DNA of 64,000 nt from Mucilaginibacter gilvus. Lineage in GTDB: Bacteria > Bacteroidota > Bacteroidia > Sphingobacteriales > Sphingobacteriaceae. The position numbers were made by a program, and so were the translations under genes. Where the stretch lies: positions 62,001 through 126,000 of the forward strand of contig NZ_SBIW01000002.1 in assembly GCF_004054195.1 (NCBI RefSeq), written 5' to 3'. The notes beneath the pieces were generated by a model. That model did no database searches. It was given only the letters and a program-made list of their open reading frames with translations, and had not been told where the DNA came from. Positions within the stretch are counted from its first letter, which is position 1. Each line of letters begins with the position of its first letter. Positions 25,502 through 35,475 of this stretch are shown here, piece by piece.

Positions 25502-26845
25502 TTAGATAGCCGTGGGCGTGGTACCTGCAGCAGCCGGAACGCCTGAGCGCCCTTTGATCCTACCGGTCTTCATCAACCCGTCGTAATGACGCATTAACAA
25601 GTGGCTTTCAATCTGCTGTAAAGTATCTAACACAACACCTACAAGGATAATTAACGATGTACCGCCAAAGAACCTTGCAAATAAGCTGCTTACCCCTACC
25701 ATGCTGGCCAACGCTGGTATAATAGCTACAATGGCCAAAAAGATAGAACCCGGTAATGTGATTTTTGATATAACTTCATCAATGAAGGTAGTGGTAGCGT
25801 TACCCGGTGCAACACCTGGTATAAAGCCGCCGTTCTTCTTCATATCATCGCTCATTTGCTTGGGGTTAACCGTAATAGCTGTATAGAAATACGTGAACAG
25901 GATGATCAGTATAGCAAATACAAGGTTATGTTCCCATGAGTTGTAGTTTGATAAAGCGATCAGTATTCCGTTTGATGCAGCATTAGGGAAAAACTGTGCA
26001 ACGGTAGCAGGGATAAACATTAATGCCTGGGCAAAAATGATAGGCATAACACCCGCAGCATTTACCTTTAAAGGTATATACTGGCGCACACCGCCATATT
26101 GTTTGTTACCCACAATACGTTTTGCATATTGTACAGCAATTTTACGTGTACCCTGTACAATGAGGATGGTAAACATTACCACACCCAACAGCGCTACAAT
26201 TTCTACAATGAAGGTAATTAAACCACCCGGGCCGCTGGTACGGGATTGAAACTCGGTAGCGAAAGCTGCTGGCAGCTGCGCTATGATACCCACCATGATG
26301 ATCAATGAAATACCGTTACCAATACCTTTATCAGTGATTTTTTCGCCCAGCCACATTACAAATAAAGTACCTGCGGTTAATACGAATGTGTTCAGTATAA
26401 TAAAGTACGGGTTGCCAATAAGCATAGCATCGGCGCTTACCTGAGATTTCAGATAACCGATAGCCTGCAAAGCGGTGATACCTATGGTTAGGTAACGGGT
26501 CCACTGGTTTAGCTTATTACGGCCGCTTTCACCCTCTTTTTGTAATTTGGTAAAGTATGGCACAGCTATACCTAAAAGTTGCACTACGATAGATGCAGAT
26601 ATGTAAGGCATTACACCTAATGCAAAGATGGACGAACGTGAGAACGAACCTCCTGCAAACATATTAAGCAAGCCTACCAAGCCTTCTTTAGCTTTAGCAT
26701 TATCAAGGGTAGCCGCGTTTACACCCGGCAATACGATATACGAGCCAACACGATATATCAAAAGAAATAAGAGTGTGTTTGTTATACGCACTCTTAGATC
26801 CTCAATTTTCCAAATATTGGATAATGTGGTGAAAAATTTCTTCAT
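25502..26845 (-). CDS. secY: SecY protein-translocase channel subunit
   Basis: A 447-residue polytopic protein with ten TM segments, the pore of the Sec translocon. IWKIEDLRVRITNTLLFLLI starts helix 1. The plug/helix-2 region ends GGSFSRSSIFALGVMPYISA. The cytosolic C5 loop includes the conserved KQMSDDMKKNGGFIPGV followed by APG. The C-terminal QQIESHLLMRHYDG is typical. Coding continues in register with rplO (6-bp gap) and map. Confidence 0.98.
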   Translation of the reverse strand: MKKFFTTLSNIWKIEDLRVRITNTLLFLLIYRVGSYIVLPGVNAATLDNAKAKEGLVGLLNMFAGGSFSRSSIFALGVMPYISASIVVQLLGIAVPYFTKLQKEGESGRNKLNQWTRYLTIGITALQAIGYLKSQVSADAMLIGNPYFIILNTFVLTAGTLFVMWLGEKITDKGIGNGISLIIMVGIIAQLPAAFATEFQSRTSGPGGLITFIVEIVALLGVVMFTILIVQGTRKIAVQYAKRIVGNKQYGGVRQYIPLKVNAAGVMPIIFAQALMFIPATVAQFFPNAASNGILIALSNYNSWEHNLVFAILIILFTYFYTAITVNPKQMSDDMKKNGGFIPGVAPGNATTTFIDEVISKITLPGSIFLAIVAIIPALASMVGVSSLFARFFGGTSLIILVGVVLDTLQQIESHLLMRHYDGLMKTGRIKGRSGVPAAAGTTPTAI

Positions 26846-26851
26846 CGAAAA

Positions 26852-27298
26852 TTATAACTTTACAATAGTTCCGCCGGCCGCTTCAATAGCTTTTTGTGCA
26901 GTAGCAGTAAATGCATGTGCAGTAACTTCTAACTTGGCTTTTAGTTCGCCACGGCCAAGGATCTTAACCAAGCCGTTTTTAGACACCAAACCATGTTCTT
27001 TCAAGGTATCAAAGTTAACTGTTGATAATGAATATTTTTCAGTTAAAGCTTGTAATACGTCAAGGTTTACACCAACATACTCTACACGGTTAAGGCTTTT
27101 GAAACCTACCTTAGGTACGCGGCGTTGTAATGGCATCTGGCCACCTTCAAAACCTATCTTGGTAGATGTACCTGAACGTGAACCGGCACCTTTATGGCCA
27201 CGGGTTGATGTACCGCCACGGCCACTACCTGTACCACGGCCAATTCTTTTTCTATTTTTAGTAGAACCTTCTGCAGGTTTAAGATTACTTAAATTCAT
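26852..27298 (-). CDS. rplO: Ribosomal protein L15
   Basis: A late-assembly large-subunit protein of 148 residues. MNLSNLKPAEGSTKNRKRIG followed by RGTGSGRGGTSTRGHKGAGS is the glycine/arginine-rich N-terminal arm. FEGGQMPLQRRVPKVGF is the conserved turn and KAIEAAGGTIVKL the C-terminus. It is placed between rpmD and secY as in most bacteria. Confidence 0.98.
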   Translation of the reverse strand: MNLSNLKPAEGSTKNRKRIGRGTGSGRGGTSTRGHKGAGSRSGTSTKIGFEGGQMPLQRRVPKVGFKSLNRVEYVGVNLDVLQALTEKYSLSTVNFDTLKEHGLVSKNGLVKILGRGELKAKLEVTAHAFTATAQKAIEAAGGTIVKL

Positions 27299-27302
27299 GA
27301 TA

Positions 27303-27482
27303 TTAAATATTTTCTACTGCTACCAGGTGGTTCACTTTCCGAACCATACCGATGATAGCCGCAGTGGCTTCAACTTCCACGCTGTGGTTAATTTTTTTAA
27401 GGCCTAAAGCCTCAACAGTTTTTTTCTGGCGCTCGCTTCTGTCGATAACGCTTTTTATCTGTGTTATTTTAATTTTCGACAT
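27303..27482 (-). CDS. rpmD: Ribosomal protein L30
   Basis: 59 residues: [20 protein letters not shown], then [20 protein letters not shown] and [19 protein letters not shown]. The QIKS...R...[12 protein letters not shown] pattern is diagnostic. It starts 6 bp after rpsE and ends 4 bp before rplO. L30 is absent in some bacterial groups but present here. Confidence 0.97.
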   Translation of the reverse strand: MSKIKITQIKSVIDRSERQKKTVEALGLKKINHSVEVEATAAIIGMVRKVNHLVAVENI

Positions 27483-27488
27483 GACTGA

Positions 27489-28007
27489 TTATCCGTTAAA
27501 TACTTTTCCTAAACTGATACCGCGCTGTTGAGCTACTGTATGCGCATCGCGTAATTGCGATAATGCAGATACGGTTGCTTTAACCACGTTGTGCGGGTTT
27601 GATGATCCTTTTGATTTGGCCAGTACATTGTGTACTCCGGCACTTTCCAATACAGCGCGCATTGCACCACCGGCTATAACACCGGTACCGTTTGCTGCTG
27701 GTTTGATAAATACAAAACCACCGCTGAATTTACCAATTTGCTCATGTGGAATAGTGTTGTTGATAATTGGAACCTTTACCAGGTTCTTTTTAGCATCATC
27801 AATACCTTTAGCAATTGCTTCGGTAACTTCTTTTGCTTTACCAAGTCCGTAACCCACTACACCTTGCTCATCACCTACCACTACGATAGCAGAAAAGCTG
27901 AATGTACGGCCACCTTTTGTTACTTTGGCTACACGTTGTATACTTACCAGGCGATCTTTTAATTCGATCTCGCTGGTTTTTACTCTTTTTATGTTGATTG
28001 TTGACAT
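27489..28007 (-). CDS. rpsE: Ribosomal protein S5
   Basis: A 172-residue small-subunit protein important for decoding accuracy. The N-terminal double-stranded RNA-binding-like domain includes [20 protein letters not shown] followed by [31 protein letters not shown] is the conserved turn of the second domain, and [15 protein letters not shown] follows. It lies between rplR and rpmD with short gaps. Confidence 0.98.
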   Translation of the reverse strand: MSTINIKRVKTSEIELKDRLVSIQRVAKVTKGGRTFSFSAIVVVGDEQGVVGYGLGKAKEVTEAIAKGIDDAKKNLVKVPIINNTIPHEQIGKFSGGFVFIKPAANGTGVIAGGAMRAVLESAGVHNVLAKSKGSSNPHNVVKATVSALSQLRDAHTVAQQRGISLGKVFNG

Positions 28008-28019
28008 TTCCTGTTTCGA

Positions 28020-28367
28020 TTAAAAGTTTAAACCACCTTCACGTGCACCTTCTGCCAGTGATTTAACACGGCCGTGGTACAAGTAACCATTCCTGTCAAA
28101 CACTACATCTTTAATACCTGCAGCGATAGCTTTTTCGGCTACCAGTTTACCTACAGCTACTGATTGATCTGACTTAGTAGACCCGCTTGCGACAAAATCT
28201 TTCGATAATGAAGATGCTGATACTAAGGTTTTGCCACTAACGTCGTCAATAATTTGAGCGTAGATGCCTTTGTTGCTTCTGAATACAGATAAGCGAGGGC
28301 GTGCTGTTGATCCTGAAAGGCGTTTACGTATGCCTTTTTTAATCCTGTCTCTTCTTGATAATTTCAT
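28020..28367 (-). CDS. rplR: Ribosomal protein L18
   Basis: A 115-residue 5S rRNA-binding protein. [20 protein letters not shown] is the RNA-binding start and [20 protein letters not shown] the conserved C-terminal signature, followed by REGGLNF. The basic N-terminus [14 protein letters not shown] is normal. It lies 5 bp after rplF. Confidence 0.98.
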   Translation of the reverse strand: MKLSRRDRIKKGIRKRLSGSTARPRLSVFRSNKGIYAQIIDDVSGKTLVSASSLSKDFVASGSTKSDQSVAVGKLVAEKAIAAGIKDVVFDRNGYLYHGRVKSLAEGAREGGLNF

Positions 28368-28372
28368 GGCGC

Positions 28373-28930
28373 TTATTTTTTAGATGCTGATTTACCTGCT
28401 TTTCTTCTCAATACTTCGCCAACAAACTTGATACCTTTACCTTTGTAAGGCTCTGGCGTACGTAACGAGCGGATCTTCGCTGCTACCTGGCCAATCAATT
28501 GTTTATCGTTAGATTCCAGGATGATGGTTGGGTTTTTACCCTTATCAGCAGTGGTTGTAACTTTAATTTCCTGTGGTAACTCAAATACATAATGGTGAGA
28601 ATAACCCAACACTAAATCTAAAGTATTACCTGTGTTTGTTGCGCGGTAACCTACACCTACCAATTCCTGGCGAATTGTGTAGCCTTCTGTTACACCAACA
28701 ACCATGTTGTTTATTAACGAGCGGTACAAACCGTGTAACGCTTTGTGGCGTTTCTGGTCAGACGGGCGTTTAACCAGTAACTGGCCTTCTTCCTGCTCTA
28801 TAATGATATCTCTATCTACGGCCTGTTGCAATTCGCCTTTGGGGCCTTTTACGGTAACTACATTATCTGCAGATACTGTAATAGTAACGCCGGCTGTGAT
28901 TGCTATAGGTGCTTTTCCTATTCTTGACAT
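28373..28930 (-). CDS. rplF: Ribosomal protein L6
   Basis: 185 residues with the two L6 domains. [20 protein letters not shown] starts domain one. [20 protein letters not shown] marks the boundary of domain two, and [20 protein letters not shown] followed by GK is the conserved rRNA-binding end. L6 lies at the base of the factor-binding stalk. Position between rpsH and rplR is standard. Confidence 0.98.
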   Translation of the reverse strand: MSRIGKAPIAITAGVTITVSADNVVTVKGPKGELQQAVDRDIIIEQEEGQLLVKRPSDQKRHKALHGLYRSLINNMVVGVTEGYTIRQELVGVGYRATNTGNTLDLVLGYSHHYVFELPQEIKVTTTADKGKNPTIILESNDKQLIGQVAAKIRSLRTPEPYKGKGIKFVGEVLRRKAGKSASKK

Positions 28931-28947
28931 TGCTTAATTTCCTCCTA

Positions 28948-29346
28948 TTAATAAACGTAGCATAAAACTTCGCCACCTACATTCTGCGTGCGAGCTTCTT
29001 TATCGGTCATTACACCTTTAGAAGTCGACAGGATAGCGATACCTAAACCATTTAACACACGCGGCATGGTGTCCATACCAGCGTATTTCCTCAAACCTGG
29101 TTTACTAATACGAGAAATGCTGCGGATAGCAGGGATCTTAGTTATAGGGTGGTACTTTAAAGCAACTTTGATGCTGCCTTGTGGTCCGTTTTCCTCAAAC
29201 TTGTAATTAGCAATGTAACCTTTTTCGAAAAGCACTTTAGTGATTTCCTTTTTCAGATTTGATGCAGGAATTTCAACAACCCGGTGGTTGGCTTTAATAG
29301 CATTCCTTACTCTTGTAAGATAATCTGCGATTGGATCTGTATTCAT
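28948..29346 (-). CDS. rpsH: Ribosomal protein S8
   Basis: A 132-residue central-domain organiser of 16S rRNA. MNTDPIADYLTRVRNAIKAN begins the protein. The C-terminal RPGLRKY-like segment appears as SKPGLRKYAGMDTMP, and GLGIAILSTSKGVMTDKEAR is the S8 signature. In enterics S8 represses the spc operon. The upstream gap to rpsN is 151 bp with a strong hairpin. Confidence 0.98.
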   Translation of the reverse strand: MNTDPIADYLTRVRNAIKANHRVVEIPASNLKKEITKVLFEKGYIANYKFEENGPQGSIKVALKYHPITKIPAIRSISRISKPGLRKYAGMDTMPRVLNGLGIAILSTSKGVMTDKEARTQNVGGEVLCYVY

Positions 29347-29442
29347 TATTGTTGTTTATGATAGTGGTTTCCTTCCGGTAACATCCCGGGCGACCTTCTA
29401 TCGGTTAAATTCTAAAAATTTAGAGCCGCGAAATTACAAAAA

Positions 29443-29471
29443 ATTCAAAACATATTTACTATGTTTTGAAT
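29443..29471. repeat. Perfect 12-bp-arm hairpin between rpsN and rpsH
   Basis: ATTCAAAACATA and TATGTTTTGAAT flank the five-base loop TTTAC. On the minus strand the stem is followed by TTTTTTG, so it could act as a weak terminator or attenuator ahead of rpsH, or as an mRNA processing site. Confidence 0.75.
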
Positions 29472-29497
29472 TTTCCTGTAGCTCTAAGTATCTTTGC

Positions 29498-29767
29498 TTA
29501 CCAGCTTGCTTTTTTAACACCCGGAATTTTACCGGCCAGTGCCATATCACGGAATGTAACACGTGATATACCGAACTGACGCATGTAACCGCGTGGACGG
29601 CCGGTTAGCTTGCAACGATTGTGCAATTTTACCGGTGATGATGCTTTAGGTAGTTTATCTAAACCCTGAAAATCACCAGCTGCTTTTAATGCAGCTCTTT
29701 TTTCAGCATATTTTGCTACTAATTTGGCACGTTTTACTTCGCGTGCTTTTACGCCTTCTTTAGCCAT
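29498..29767 (-). CDS. rpsN: Ribosomal protein S14
   Basis: 89 residues beginning [20 protein letters not shown]. This is the long, zinc-free form: the CxxC motifs of short S14 are missing, and [20 protein letters not shown] followed by VTFRDMAL is the conserved end. The ATG overlaps the rplE stop (ATGGCTAA, 8 bp), which implies translational coupling. An upstream in-frame start would only add rplE-overlapping residues and is rejected. Confidence 0.97.
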   Translation of the reverse strand: MAKEGVKAREVKRAKLVAKYAEKRAALKAAGDFQGLDKLPKASSPVKLHNRCKLTGRPRGYMRQFGISRVTFRDMALAGKIPGVKKASW

Positions 29768-30329
29768 TGTTAACTGGTGTTTGATTTTTAAATGGTAAAC
29801 CAAATTGCTTAAGTAACTCTAATGCTTCAACATCGTTGGTAGCAGAGGTTACAAAGGTAATATCCATACCTTGTATTTTGTTGATCTTATCGATGTTTAT
29901 CTCCGGGAAGATGATCTGCTCGGTAATACCTAACGTATAGTTACCGCGGCCGTCAAAACCTTTATCGTTGATACCCTTGAAATCACGGATACGTGGCAAA
30001 GCTACAGAGATCAAACGATCTAAAAACTCATACATTGTATTATCGCGCAGGGTAACACGTACGCCAATTGGCATGTTTTTACGCAATTTAAAGTTTGAGA
30101 TATCTTTTTTAGATTTTGAAGATACTGCTTGCTGGCCGGTAATGGTAGTTAACTCGGTGATGGTGTTCTCGATCAATTTCTTATCGGTAGTAGCACCGCC
30201 AACGCCCTGGTTAATTGCTATTTTAAGCAATTTAGGTACCTGCATTACGCTCTTGTACTGAAATTTATCCTTCAGTGCAACGCGAACATCGTCCTTATAT
30301 TTAGTTTTTAACCTTGGTACGTAAGTCAT
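29760..30329 (-). CDS. rplE: Ribosomal protein L5
   Basis: A 5S rRNA-binding protein of 189 residues that also contacts P-site t[23 protein letters not shown] is the N-terminus. [20 protein letters not shown] and [14 protein letters not shown] [16 protein letters not shown] are conserved, and [20 protein letters not shown] is the C-terminal signature. The start overlaps the rplX stop by one base (TAATG). Confidence 0.98.
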   Translation of the reverse strand: MTYVPRLKTKYKDDVRVALKDKFQYKSVMQVPKLLKIAINQGVGGATTDKKLIENTITELTTITGQQAVSSKSKKDISNFKLRKNMPIGVRVTLRDNTMYEFLDRLISVALPRIRDFKGINDKGFDGRGNYTLGITEQIIFPEINIDKINKIQGMDITFVTSATNDVEALELLKQFGLPFKNQTPVNNG

Positions 30330-30670
30330 TATTTAATTTCCTCCCCTGATTTTTTTGAAACCCTAACCAATTTGCCGGCATCGTTTAATTTACGGCCAAC
30401 ACGGGTAGTTTTTCCGGTTTTTGGTTCAACCAGCGCCAGGTTTGAGATGTGTATAGCAGCTTCCTGCTTTACTATCCCGCCATTAGGGTTGGCTGCATTA
30501 GGCTTAGTGTGTTTAGATACCATGTTGGCACCTTCTACAATAGCCCTGTTTTTTTCAATTATTACTTCAACAATTTTACCTTGTGAACCTTTTGAGTCAC
30601 CGGCTATAACCTTCACTAAATCGCCCTTACGGATCTTTAACTTAGCTGGTTTTGTGATTTTCTTTTCCAT
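30329..30670 (-). CDS. rplX: Ribosomal protein L24
   Basis: An assembly-initiator protein of 113 residues. [20 protein letters not shown] followed by KIVEV is the KOW motif. [20 protein letters not shown] followed by [13 protein letters not shown] is the conserved loop. It overlaps rplE by one base and follows rplN by 1 bp, so it is tightly coupled. Confidence 0.98.
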   Translation of the reverse strand: MEKKITKPAKLKIRKGDLVKVIAGDSKGSQGKIVEVIIEKNRAIVEGANMVSKHTKPNAANPNGGIVKQEAAIHISNLALVEPKTGKTTRVGRKLNDAGKLVRVSKKSGEEIK

Positions 30671-30671
30671 A

Positions 30672-31040
30672 TTATAATACCTCCGGTGCTAATGATACAA
30701 TTTTCATAAATTGTTTTTCACGTAGTTCCCTTGCAACAGGGCCGAATATACGTGTGCCCCTTGGCTCATCCTGGTTGTTTAATAACACAGCTGCGTTATC
30801 ATCAAAGCGGATGTACGAACCATCTTTCCTGCGTATCTCTTTCTTGGTTCTTACCACTACGGCTTTAGATACAGTACCTTTTTTAACGTTACCTGATGGG
30901 ATAGCGCTTTTTACGGTTACTACGATCTTATCACCGATAGAAGCATATCTTTTGCCTGTACCGCCCAATACGCGTATCACTAAAACTTCTTTAGCTCCGC
31001 TGTTATCGGCTACATTTAATCTTGATTCCTGCTGTACCAT
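30672..31040 (-). CDS. rplN: Ribosomal protein L14
   Basis: A 122-residue interface protein. [20 protein letters not shown] followed by VIRVLGG is the classical start. [20 protein letters not shown] followed by [20 protein letters not shown] is the signature region. It sits between rpsQ and rplX with 1-bp gaps. Confidence 0.99.
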   Translation of the reverse strand: MVQQESRLNVADNSGAKEVLVIRVLGGTGKRYASIGDKIVVTVKSAIPSGNVKKGTVSKAVVVRTKKEIRRKDGSYIRFDDNAAVLLNNQDEPRGTRIFGPVARELREKQFMKIVSLAPEVL

Positions 31041-31041
31041 G

Positions 31042-31296
31042 TTATTTAGCCCTCTCTAAAATTTGAACTAATCTCCAGTTTTTGTTTTTGCTCAGCGGGC
31101 GTGTTTCCATAATCAATACGGTATCGCCAACACCACAGGTGTTTGTCTCATCGTGAGCCATAAATTTGGTAGTTTTCTTTACGAACTTACCATAGATGGG
31201 GTGCTTCACCTTCCGCTCTACAGCAACTACAATAGATTTTTCCATCTTATTGCTTACTACCAGGCCGGTACGTGTTTTTCTTAAATTTCTTTCCAT
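31042..31296 (-). CDS. rpsQ: Ribosomal protein S17
   Basis: An 84-residue OB-fold protein binding the 5' domain of 16S r[23 protein letters not shown] and [20 protein letters not shown] are conserved, and [20 protein letters not shown] followed by VQILERAK is the C-terminal signature. 20 bp after rpmC. Confidence 0.98.
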   Translation of the reverse strand: MERNLRKTRTGLVVSNKMEKSIVVAVERKVKHPIYGKFVKKTTKFMAHDETNTCGVGDTVLIMETRPLSKNKNWRLVQILERAK

Positions 31297-31316
31297 TGTT
31301 TTCCGACGCTTAAAAA

Positions 31317-31520
31317 TTAATTAGAAGCTGACGCCGCTTTACGCTTTGTTATTTCAGTATTTAAACGAGCAATTTCCTTGCGCACTTTAGTGATACGGGT
31401 TGGATTTTCAATAGCCGAAACCGCGTGAGCGAATTTCAATTTAGTCAATTGACCTTTTTCCTCGCTGAGCTTTGCTGCTAATTCTTCAGCCGACAGCTCT
31501 ATTAATTCTGAGTTCTTCAT
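31317..31520 (-). CDS. rpmC: Ribosomal protein L29
   Basis: A 67-residue two-helix protein near the exit tunnel. [20 protein letters not shown] and [20 protein letters not shown] followed by [11 protein letters not shown] are family signatures. It has a 115-bp upstream gap to rplP filled by a word palindrome. Confidence 0.98.
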   Translation of the reverse strand: MKNSELIELSAEELAAKLSEEKGQLTKLKFAHAVSAIENPTRITKVRKEIARLNTEITKRKAASASN

Positions 31521-31532
31521 TTTCTTTATTGT

Positions 31533-31632
31533 TTGTTGTAATGTTGGAATGTTTTAACGTTGTAATGTTTCTTTTTGGGTTGAAAAGTCAATCCAACTTT
31601 ACAACATTCAACCTTACAACCTTTCAACTCCG
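31533..31632. repeat. Word palindrome (GTTGTAAT words) between rplP and rpmC
   Basis: The left arm is GTTGTAAT, GTTGGAAT, GTTTTAAC and GTTGTAAT. The right arm is the complement of GTTGAAAG, GTTGTAAG, GTTGAATG and TTGTAAAG. The eight-base register is kept through both arms although the words differ. Confidence 0.7.
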
Positions 31633-31635
31633 AGT

Positions 31636-32058
31636 TTATGCCTCTACGTAATCTCTACGTGTTACAAATCTGGTTTGCACCGGTAATTTTTGTGCAGCAA
31701 GGCGCAGGGCCTCCTTGGCAACCTCTAAAGGCACACCTTCTGCTTCAAATATCATCCTGCCCGGGCGTACAACTGCAACCCAATATTCGGGTGCACCTTT
31801 ACCTTTACCCATACGTACCTCTGCTGGTTTTTTGGTTACAGGCTTGTCAGGAAATATCCTGATCCACACCTGGCCTTCACGTTTCATGAAACGTGTTACA
31901 GCAATACGTGCAGCCTCGATCTGGCGGCTGGTAATCCAGGCTGCTTCGAGTGATTTTATACCGAAAGATCCGAATGAAAGCTCGGTGCCACGACTGGCTA
32001 ACCCTTTCATCCTGCCTTTTTGCATCTTTCTGAACTTCGTTCTTTTTGGCTGTAGCAT
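31636..32058 (-). CDS. rplP: Ribosomal protein L16
   Basis: A 140-residue protein near the peptidyl-transferase A site. [20 protein letters not shown] is the normal start. [20 protein letters not shown] and [20 protein letters not shown] followed by [11 protein letters not shown] are signatures. [12 protein letters not shown] follows. Short 51-bp gap to rpsC. Confidence 0.98.
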   Translation of the reverse strand: MLQPKRTKFRKMQKGRMKGLASRGTELSFGSFGIKSLEAAWITSRQIEAARIAVTRFMKREGQVWIRIFPDKPVTKKPAEVRMGKGKGAPEYWVAVVRPGRMIFEAEGVPLEVAKEALRLAAQKLPVQTRFVTRRDYVEA

Positions 32059-32109
32059 TTTATTAAGCTTTTATATCCTCACGGATATTTCTGTTCTTTC
32101 TAATTATTA

Positions 32110-33003
32110 TTATCTCCTTGGGCCACCTGGGCGGTTACCGCCACCGCCACCTTGTCCACCTGGACGGTTACCACCTGGGCCACCCGGGCGGCTGTTACCA
32201 GCGCCTGGTCCGCCTCTGCGGTCACCACCTGGGCCCGGTTTACGATCGCCACGGCGTTCGCCACCACGTTCTCCACCTCTTGCACCATCACGTCCACCGA
32301 AACCGGCTGAACCTTCTGGGCGGCCACCTTTACCGCTTGCACTGCTTGTGCCACCAATGTTTGGAGACAGATCGCGTTTGCCGTAAACTTCACCTTTACA
32401 GATCCAAACCTTAACACCTATTTTACCATAGGTAGTTAATGCTTCTGCTAAAGCGTAATCGATATCGGCACGGAAAGTATGCAAAGGAATTCTTCCTTCT
32501 TTGTATTGTTCTGTACGAGCCATCTCAGCACCGCCTAAACGGCCGCTTGTCATCACTTTAATACCTTCAGCACCCATTCTCATGGTAGAAGCTATTGTAG
32601 TTTTCATGGCACGACGGAACGATATACGTGCTTCAAGTTGTTTAGCAATACCTTCGGCAACTAACTGGGCATCAAGCTCAGGGCGTTTTATTTCGAAGAT
32701 GTTGATCTGAACATCTTTTTTGGTTAATTTTTTTAATTCTTCTTTGATCTTATCAACCTCAGCGCCGCCTTTACCAATTACAATACCCGGACGGGCAGTG
32801 TGGATGGTTACAGTGATGCGTTTTAAAGTACGTTCTATAACAACTTTAGATACACCACCTTTATTGATACGAGCTGATAAGTATTTGCGGATCTTTTCGT
32901 CTTCAACTAATTTGTCGGCATAGTGATTTCCACCGAACCAATTAGAATCCCAACCGCGGATGATCCCTAACCTGTTACCTATTGGATGTGCTTTTTGTCC
33001 CAT
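32110..33003 (-). CDS. rpsC: Ribosomal protein S3 with long Gly/Arg/Pro tail
   Basis: A 297-residue protein. The core (about 1-215) has [20 protein letters not shown], the KH domain with [20 protein letters not shown] and the C-terminal domain [20 protein letters not shown] ending [12 protein letters not shown]3 forms the mRNA entry site. The last 80 residues are low complexity: repeated GGERGG, RPGG and GGGGNRPGG, ending GPRR. The E. coli protein is about 233 residues, so the tail is an addition. It reads cleanly to a stop with no frameshift. An RGG-like RNA-binding tail is the simplest interpretation. Confidence 0.97.
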   Translation of the reverse strand: MGQKAHPIGNRLGIIRGWDSNWFGGNHYADKLVEDEKIRKYLSARINKGGVSKVVIERTLKRITVTIHTARPGIVIGKGGAEVDKIKEELKKLTKKDVQINIFEIKRPELDAQLVAEGIAKQLEARISFRRAMKTTIASTMRMGAEGIKVMTSGRLGGAEMARTEQYKEGRIPLHTFRADIDYALAEALTTYGKIGVKVWICKGEVYGKRDLSPNIGGTSSASGKGGRPEGSAGFGGRDGARGGERGGERRGDRKPGPGGDRRGGPGAGNSRPGGPGGNRPGGQGGGGGNRPGGPRR

Positions 33004-33009
33004 TTCAAA

Positions 33010-33438
33010 TTAGTTGTTATCGTTTTTACTATCCACAATCAGTGTTACATGGTTAGAGCGTTTGCGTATACGGAAACCCCTTCCCTGCGGAGCCGGGCGT
33101 AACCTTTTTAACTGACGGCCACCACCTACTGATACCTCTTTTACTATTAAGTTGCTATCTTCAACACGTTTGCCTTCGTTTTTTGCTTCCCAGTTTTTGA
33201 TGGCTGATAACAAAAGTTTCTCTACACGTATTGCAGCTTCTTTATTAGTGAATTTTAAAATGTATAACGCCTTCTCAACGTTTACACCGCGGATCAGGTC
33301 AACCACCAAACGCATTTTGCGGGGTGAAGTTGGGCAGTTCTGTAACTTAGCAACCGAAGAGCCACCCACAACGAGTTTCGCAGCTTCTTTTTGTTGCCTG
33401 ATCTGTACAGACCTTTTAATTTTTGTTGTTGCTTCCAT
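33010..33438 (-). CDS. rplV: Ribosomal protein L22
   Basis: A 142-residue exit-tunnel protein. [20 protein letters not shown] followed by RG is the conserved N-terminal part. The tunnel beta-hairpin region is [20 protein letters not shown] followed by [17 protein letters not shown]. The N-terminus has about 25 extra basic residues ([20 protein letters not shown]). Six bp from rpsC. Confidence 0.97.
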   Translation of the reverse strand: MEATTKIKRSVQIRQQKEAAKLVVGGSSVAKLQNCPTSPRKMRLVVDLIRGVNVEKALYILKFTNKEAAIRVEKLLLSAIKNWEAKNEGKRVEDSNLIVKEVSVGGGRQLKRLRPAPQGRGFRIRKRSNHVTLIVDSKNDNN

Positions 33439-33444
33439 TGCCTG

Positions 33445-33711
33445 TTATTTTTTCTTTTCTGCGTGACCGCGGAATGTGCGGGTTGGAGCAAATTCGCCCA
33501 ACTTGTGACCAACCATGTTTTCTGTTACGTACACAGGGATAAATTTATTACCGTTGTGTACTGCGAATGTATGACCAACGAAATCAGGAGAGATCATGCT
33601 ACGGCGCGACCATGTTTTTACAACTGATTTTTTACTTGCATCATTCAAGGTCAGAACTTTTCTTTCCAGGTTATGATCTATGTAAGGTCCTTTTTTAATT
33701 GAACGTGCCAT
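33445..33711 (-). CDS. rpsS: Ribosomal protein S19
   Basis: An 88-residue head protein forming a complex with S13. [20 protein letters not shown] and [20 protein letters not shown] are family signatures, followed by [19 protein letters not shown]. Two bp from rplB and 6 bp from rplV. Confidence 0.99.
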   Translation of the reverse strand: MARSIKKGPYIDHNLERKVLTLNDASKKSVVKTWSRRSMISPDFVGHTFAVHNGNKFIPVYVTENMVGHKLGEFAPTRTFRGHAEKKK

Positions 33712-33713
33712 TA

Positions 33714-34541
33714 TTATTTCTTCCTTCTTTCAATGATATAACGATCTGACCCTTTTTTCTTGTCACGAGTTTTGTAACCTTTAGCTAACAAACCTTTACG
33801 TGAACGTGGATGACCACCCGAAGAGCGACCTTCACCACCACCCATAGGGTGATCTACCGGGTTCATGGCAACACCACGAACTCTTGGGCGACGACCTAAC
33901 CAACGTTTGCGGCCAGCTTTACCTAACACTGCGTTTGCTTTCTCGCCGTTTGAAACGGTACCGATAGTTGCCAAACAAGTTGACAGTATCATACGGGTTT
34001 CGCCAGAAGGCAATTTGATGATGGCATATTTACCATCACGTGCTGATAACTGAGCGTAAGTACCGGCGCTGCGGGCAATAATACCACCCTGGCCAGGGTT
34101 TAACTCAATATTGTGGATGATAGAACCTAACGGGATGTTTTTCAAAGGCATGGTATTACCAACCTCTGGTGCAGCACCTCCGCCAGATACAACTACCGTT
34201 CCAACTGTTAAGCCTTCCGGAGCTATCATGTATCGTTTTTCACCATCAACAAAATGTAACAGCGCTATACGTGCAGATCTGTTTGGATCGTACTCAATAG
34301 TTGCAACTTTTGCAGGAATGTCAAACTTGTTACGTTTGAAATCAATTAATCTGTATGCTTGTTTATGGCCACCACCCAGGTAGCGCATAGTCATTTTACC
34401 GCTGTGGTTACGACCACCCGACCTTGTGTTGGCTGATACAACCAACGACTTTTCAGGAACGTTTGTTGTAATATCTGAGTTAGATACATCAATCCTGAAG
34501 CGGGTACCCGGCGTAACCGGTTTAAATCTCTTTACTGCCAT
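33714..34541 (-). CDS. rplB: Ribosomal protein L2
   Basis: A 275-residue protein required for subunit association and peptidyl transfer. [20 protein letters not shown] and [20 protein letters not shown] are in the RNA-binding domain. [20 protein letters not shown] holds the histidine close to the catalytic centre. [19 protein letters not shown] ends the protein. Normal length. Confidence 0.99.
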   Translation of the reverse strand: MAVKRFKPVTPGTRFRIDVSNSDITTNVPEKSLVVSANTRSGGRNHSGKMTMRYLGGGHKQAYRLIDFKRNKFDIPAKVATIEYDPNRSARIALLHFVDGEKRYMIAPEGLTVGTVVVSGGGAAPEVGNTMPLKNIPLGSIIHNIELNPGQGGIIARSAGTYAQLSARDGKYAIIKLPSGETRMILSTCLATIGTVSNGEKANAVLGKAGRKRWLGRRPRVRGVAMNPVDHPMGGGEGRSSGGHPRSRKGLLAKGYKTRDKKKGSDRYIIERRKK

Positions 34542-34548
34542 TTTCGTA

Positions 34549-34839
34549 TTATATATTGCTGTAAAAATCTATTGTTTCACCATCCTTCAGCGTAATGATG
34601 GCCTTTTTATAAGCAGCAGCGCGGCCTGTTACGGCACCTGCCTTTGTATTGCGGCTTTTAAGCTTGCCCATGTATTTCATTGTGTTAACTGCTGTAATGT
34701 TAACACCATACATAGCCTCAATAGCGCCTTTGATCTGAATTTTGTTGGCTCGTGGATCAACCTTGAAAGCATAGCGATTAAGCTTCTCAGTTAATTGAGT
34801 TATCTTTTCAGTAAGTAAGGGTTTCTTTAAAATTTCCAT
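34549..34839 (-). CDS. rplW: Ribosomal protein L23
   Basis: A 96-residue exit-site protein that docks trigger factor and [23 protein letters not shown] and [20 protein letters not shown] are conserved, followed by [11 protein letters not shown]. 2 bp after rplD. Confidence 0.98.
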   Translation of the reverse strand: MEILKKPLLTEKITQLTEKLNRYAFKVDPRANKIQIKGAIEAMYGVNITAVNTMKYMGKLKSRNTKAGAVTGRAAAYKKAIITLKDGETIDFYSNI

Positions 34840-34841
34840 AA

Positions 34842-35474
34842 TTACTTAGCTAATGCTTCCTCCAAAGTTTTAACAGCGCCTGTAGTAAGGATTAGTTTAC
34901 CAGCGTTTAACACATCATAAGTGTTAAGCTGCTCAACTGAAATTACCTTAGTTTTCTTCAGGTTTCTGCTTGATAAATAAACGTTGTTGTTTTCTGCACC
35001 TGCAAGTACTAATAACGTTTTGTCGTTAGTTACGTTCAGGTCAGCTTCCATTTGGATATATGTTTTGGTTTTGATAGTATCAAAGCTGAAATCTTCCAAT
35101 ACCAAAATGTTATTATCCTTTGCTTTGTATGATAAAGCTGATACACGTGCTAATGATTTAAGCTTTTTGTTCAGCTTAAAGCTATAATCACGCGGCTGCG
35201 GACCGAAAACACGACCACCACCATTAAACAATGGAGATTTGATGCTACCTGCACGGGCGCCGCCTGTACCTTTTTGTTTATGTAATTTGCGGGTACTACC
35301 TGCAATTTCATTACGTTGTTTTGATTTGTGCGTACCCTGGCGCTGGTTAGCTAAGAACTGCTTTACATCTAAGTAAATAGCATGATCGTTGGGCTCTACA
35401 CCGAATACGGACTCAGGCAGTTGCACCTTGGCTCCTGTTTCTTTACCTGATAGATTTAATACGTTGATTTCCAT
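34842..35474 (-). CDS. rplD: Ribosomal protein L4
   Basis: A 210-residue protein lining the exit tunnel. [20 protein letters not shown] followed by [20 protein letters not shown] is the tunnel loop. L4 is the autogenous repressor of the S10 operon in enterics; in this genome its operon begins at rplC, so any such control would act on the rplC leader. One bp from rplC. Confidence 0.98.
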   Translation of the reverse strand: MEINVLNLSGKETGAKVQLPESVFGVEPNDHAIYLDVKQFLANQRQGTHKSKQRNEIAGSTRKLHKQKGTGGARAGSIKSPLFNGGGRVFGPQPRDYSFKLNKKLKSLARVSALSYKAKDNNILVLEDFSFDTIKTKTYIQMEADLNVTNDKTLLVLAGAENNNVYLSSRNLKKTKVISVEQLNTYDVLNAGKLILTTGAVKTLEEALAK

Positions 35475-35475
35475 C

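Noticed and set aside
26628..27407. Long plus-strand open frame (259 codons) opposite secY/rplO/rpmD
   Set aside because: It is antisense to well-supported ribosomal genes, with a composition explained by the complementary codons (Pro/Arg-rich against Gly-rich L15).
31715..32414. Plus-strand frames rich in Pro, Gly and His opposite rpsC
   Set aside because: They are complements of the Gly/Arg-rich S3 tail repeats, not independent genes.
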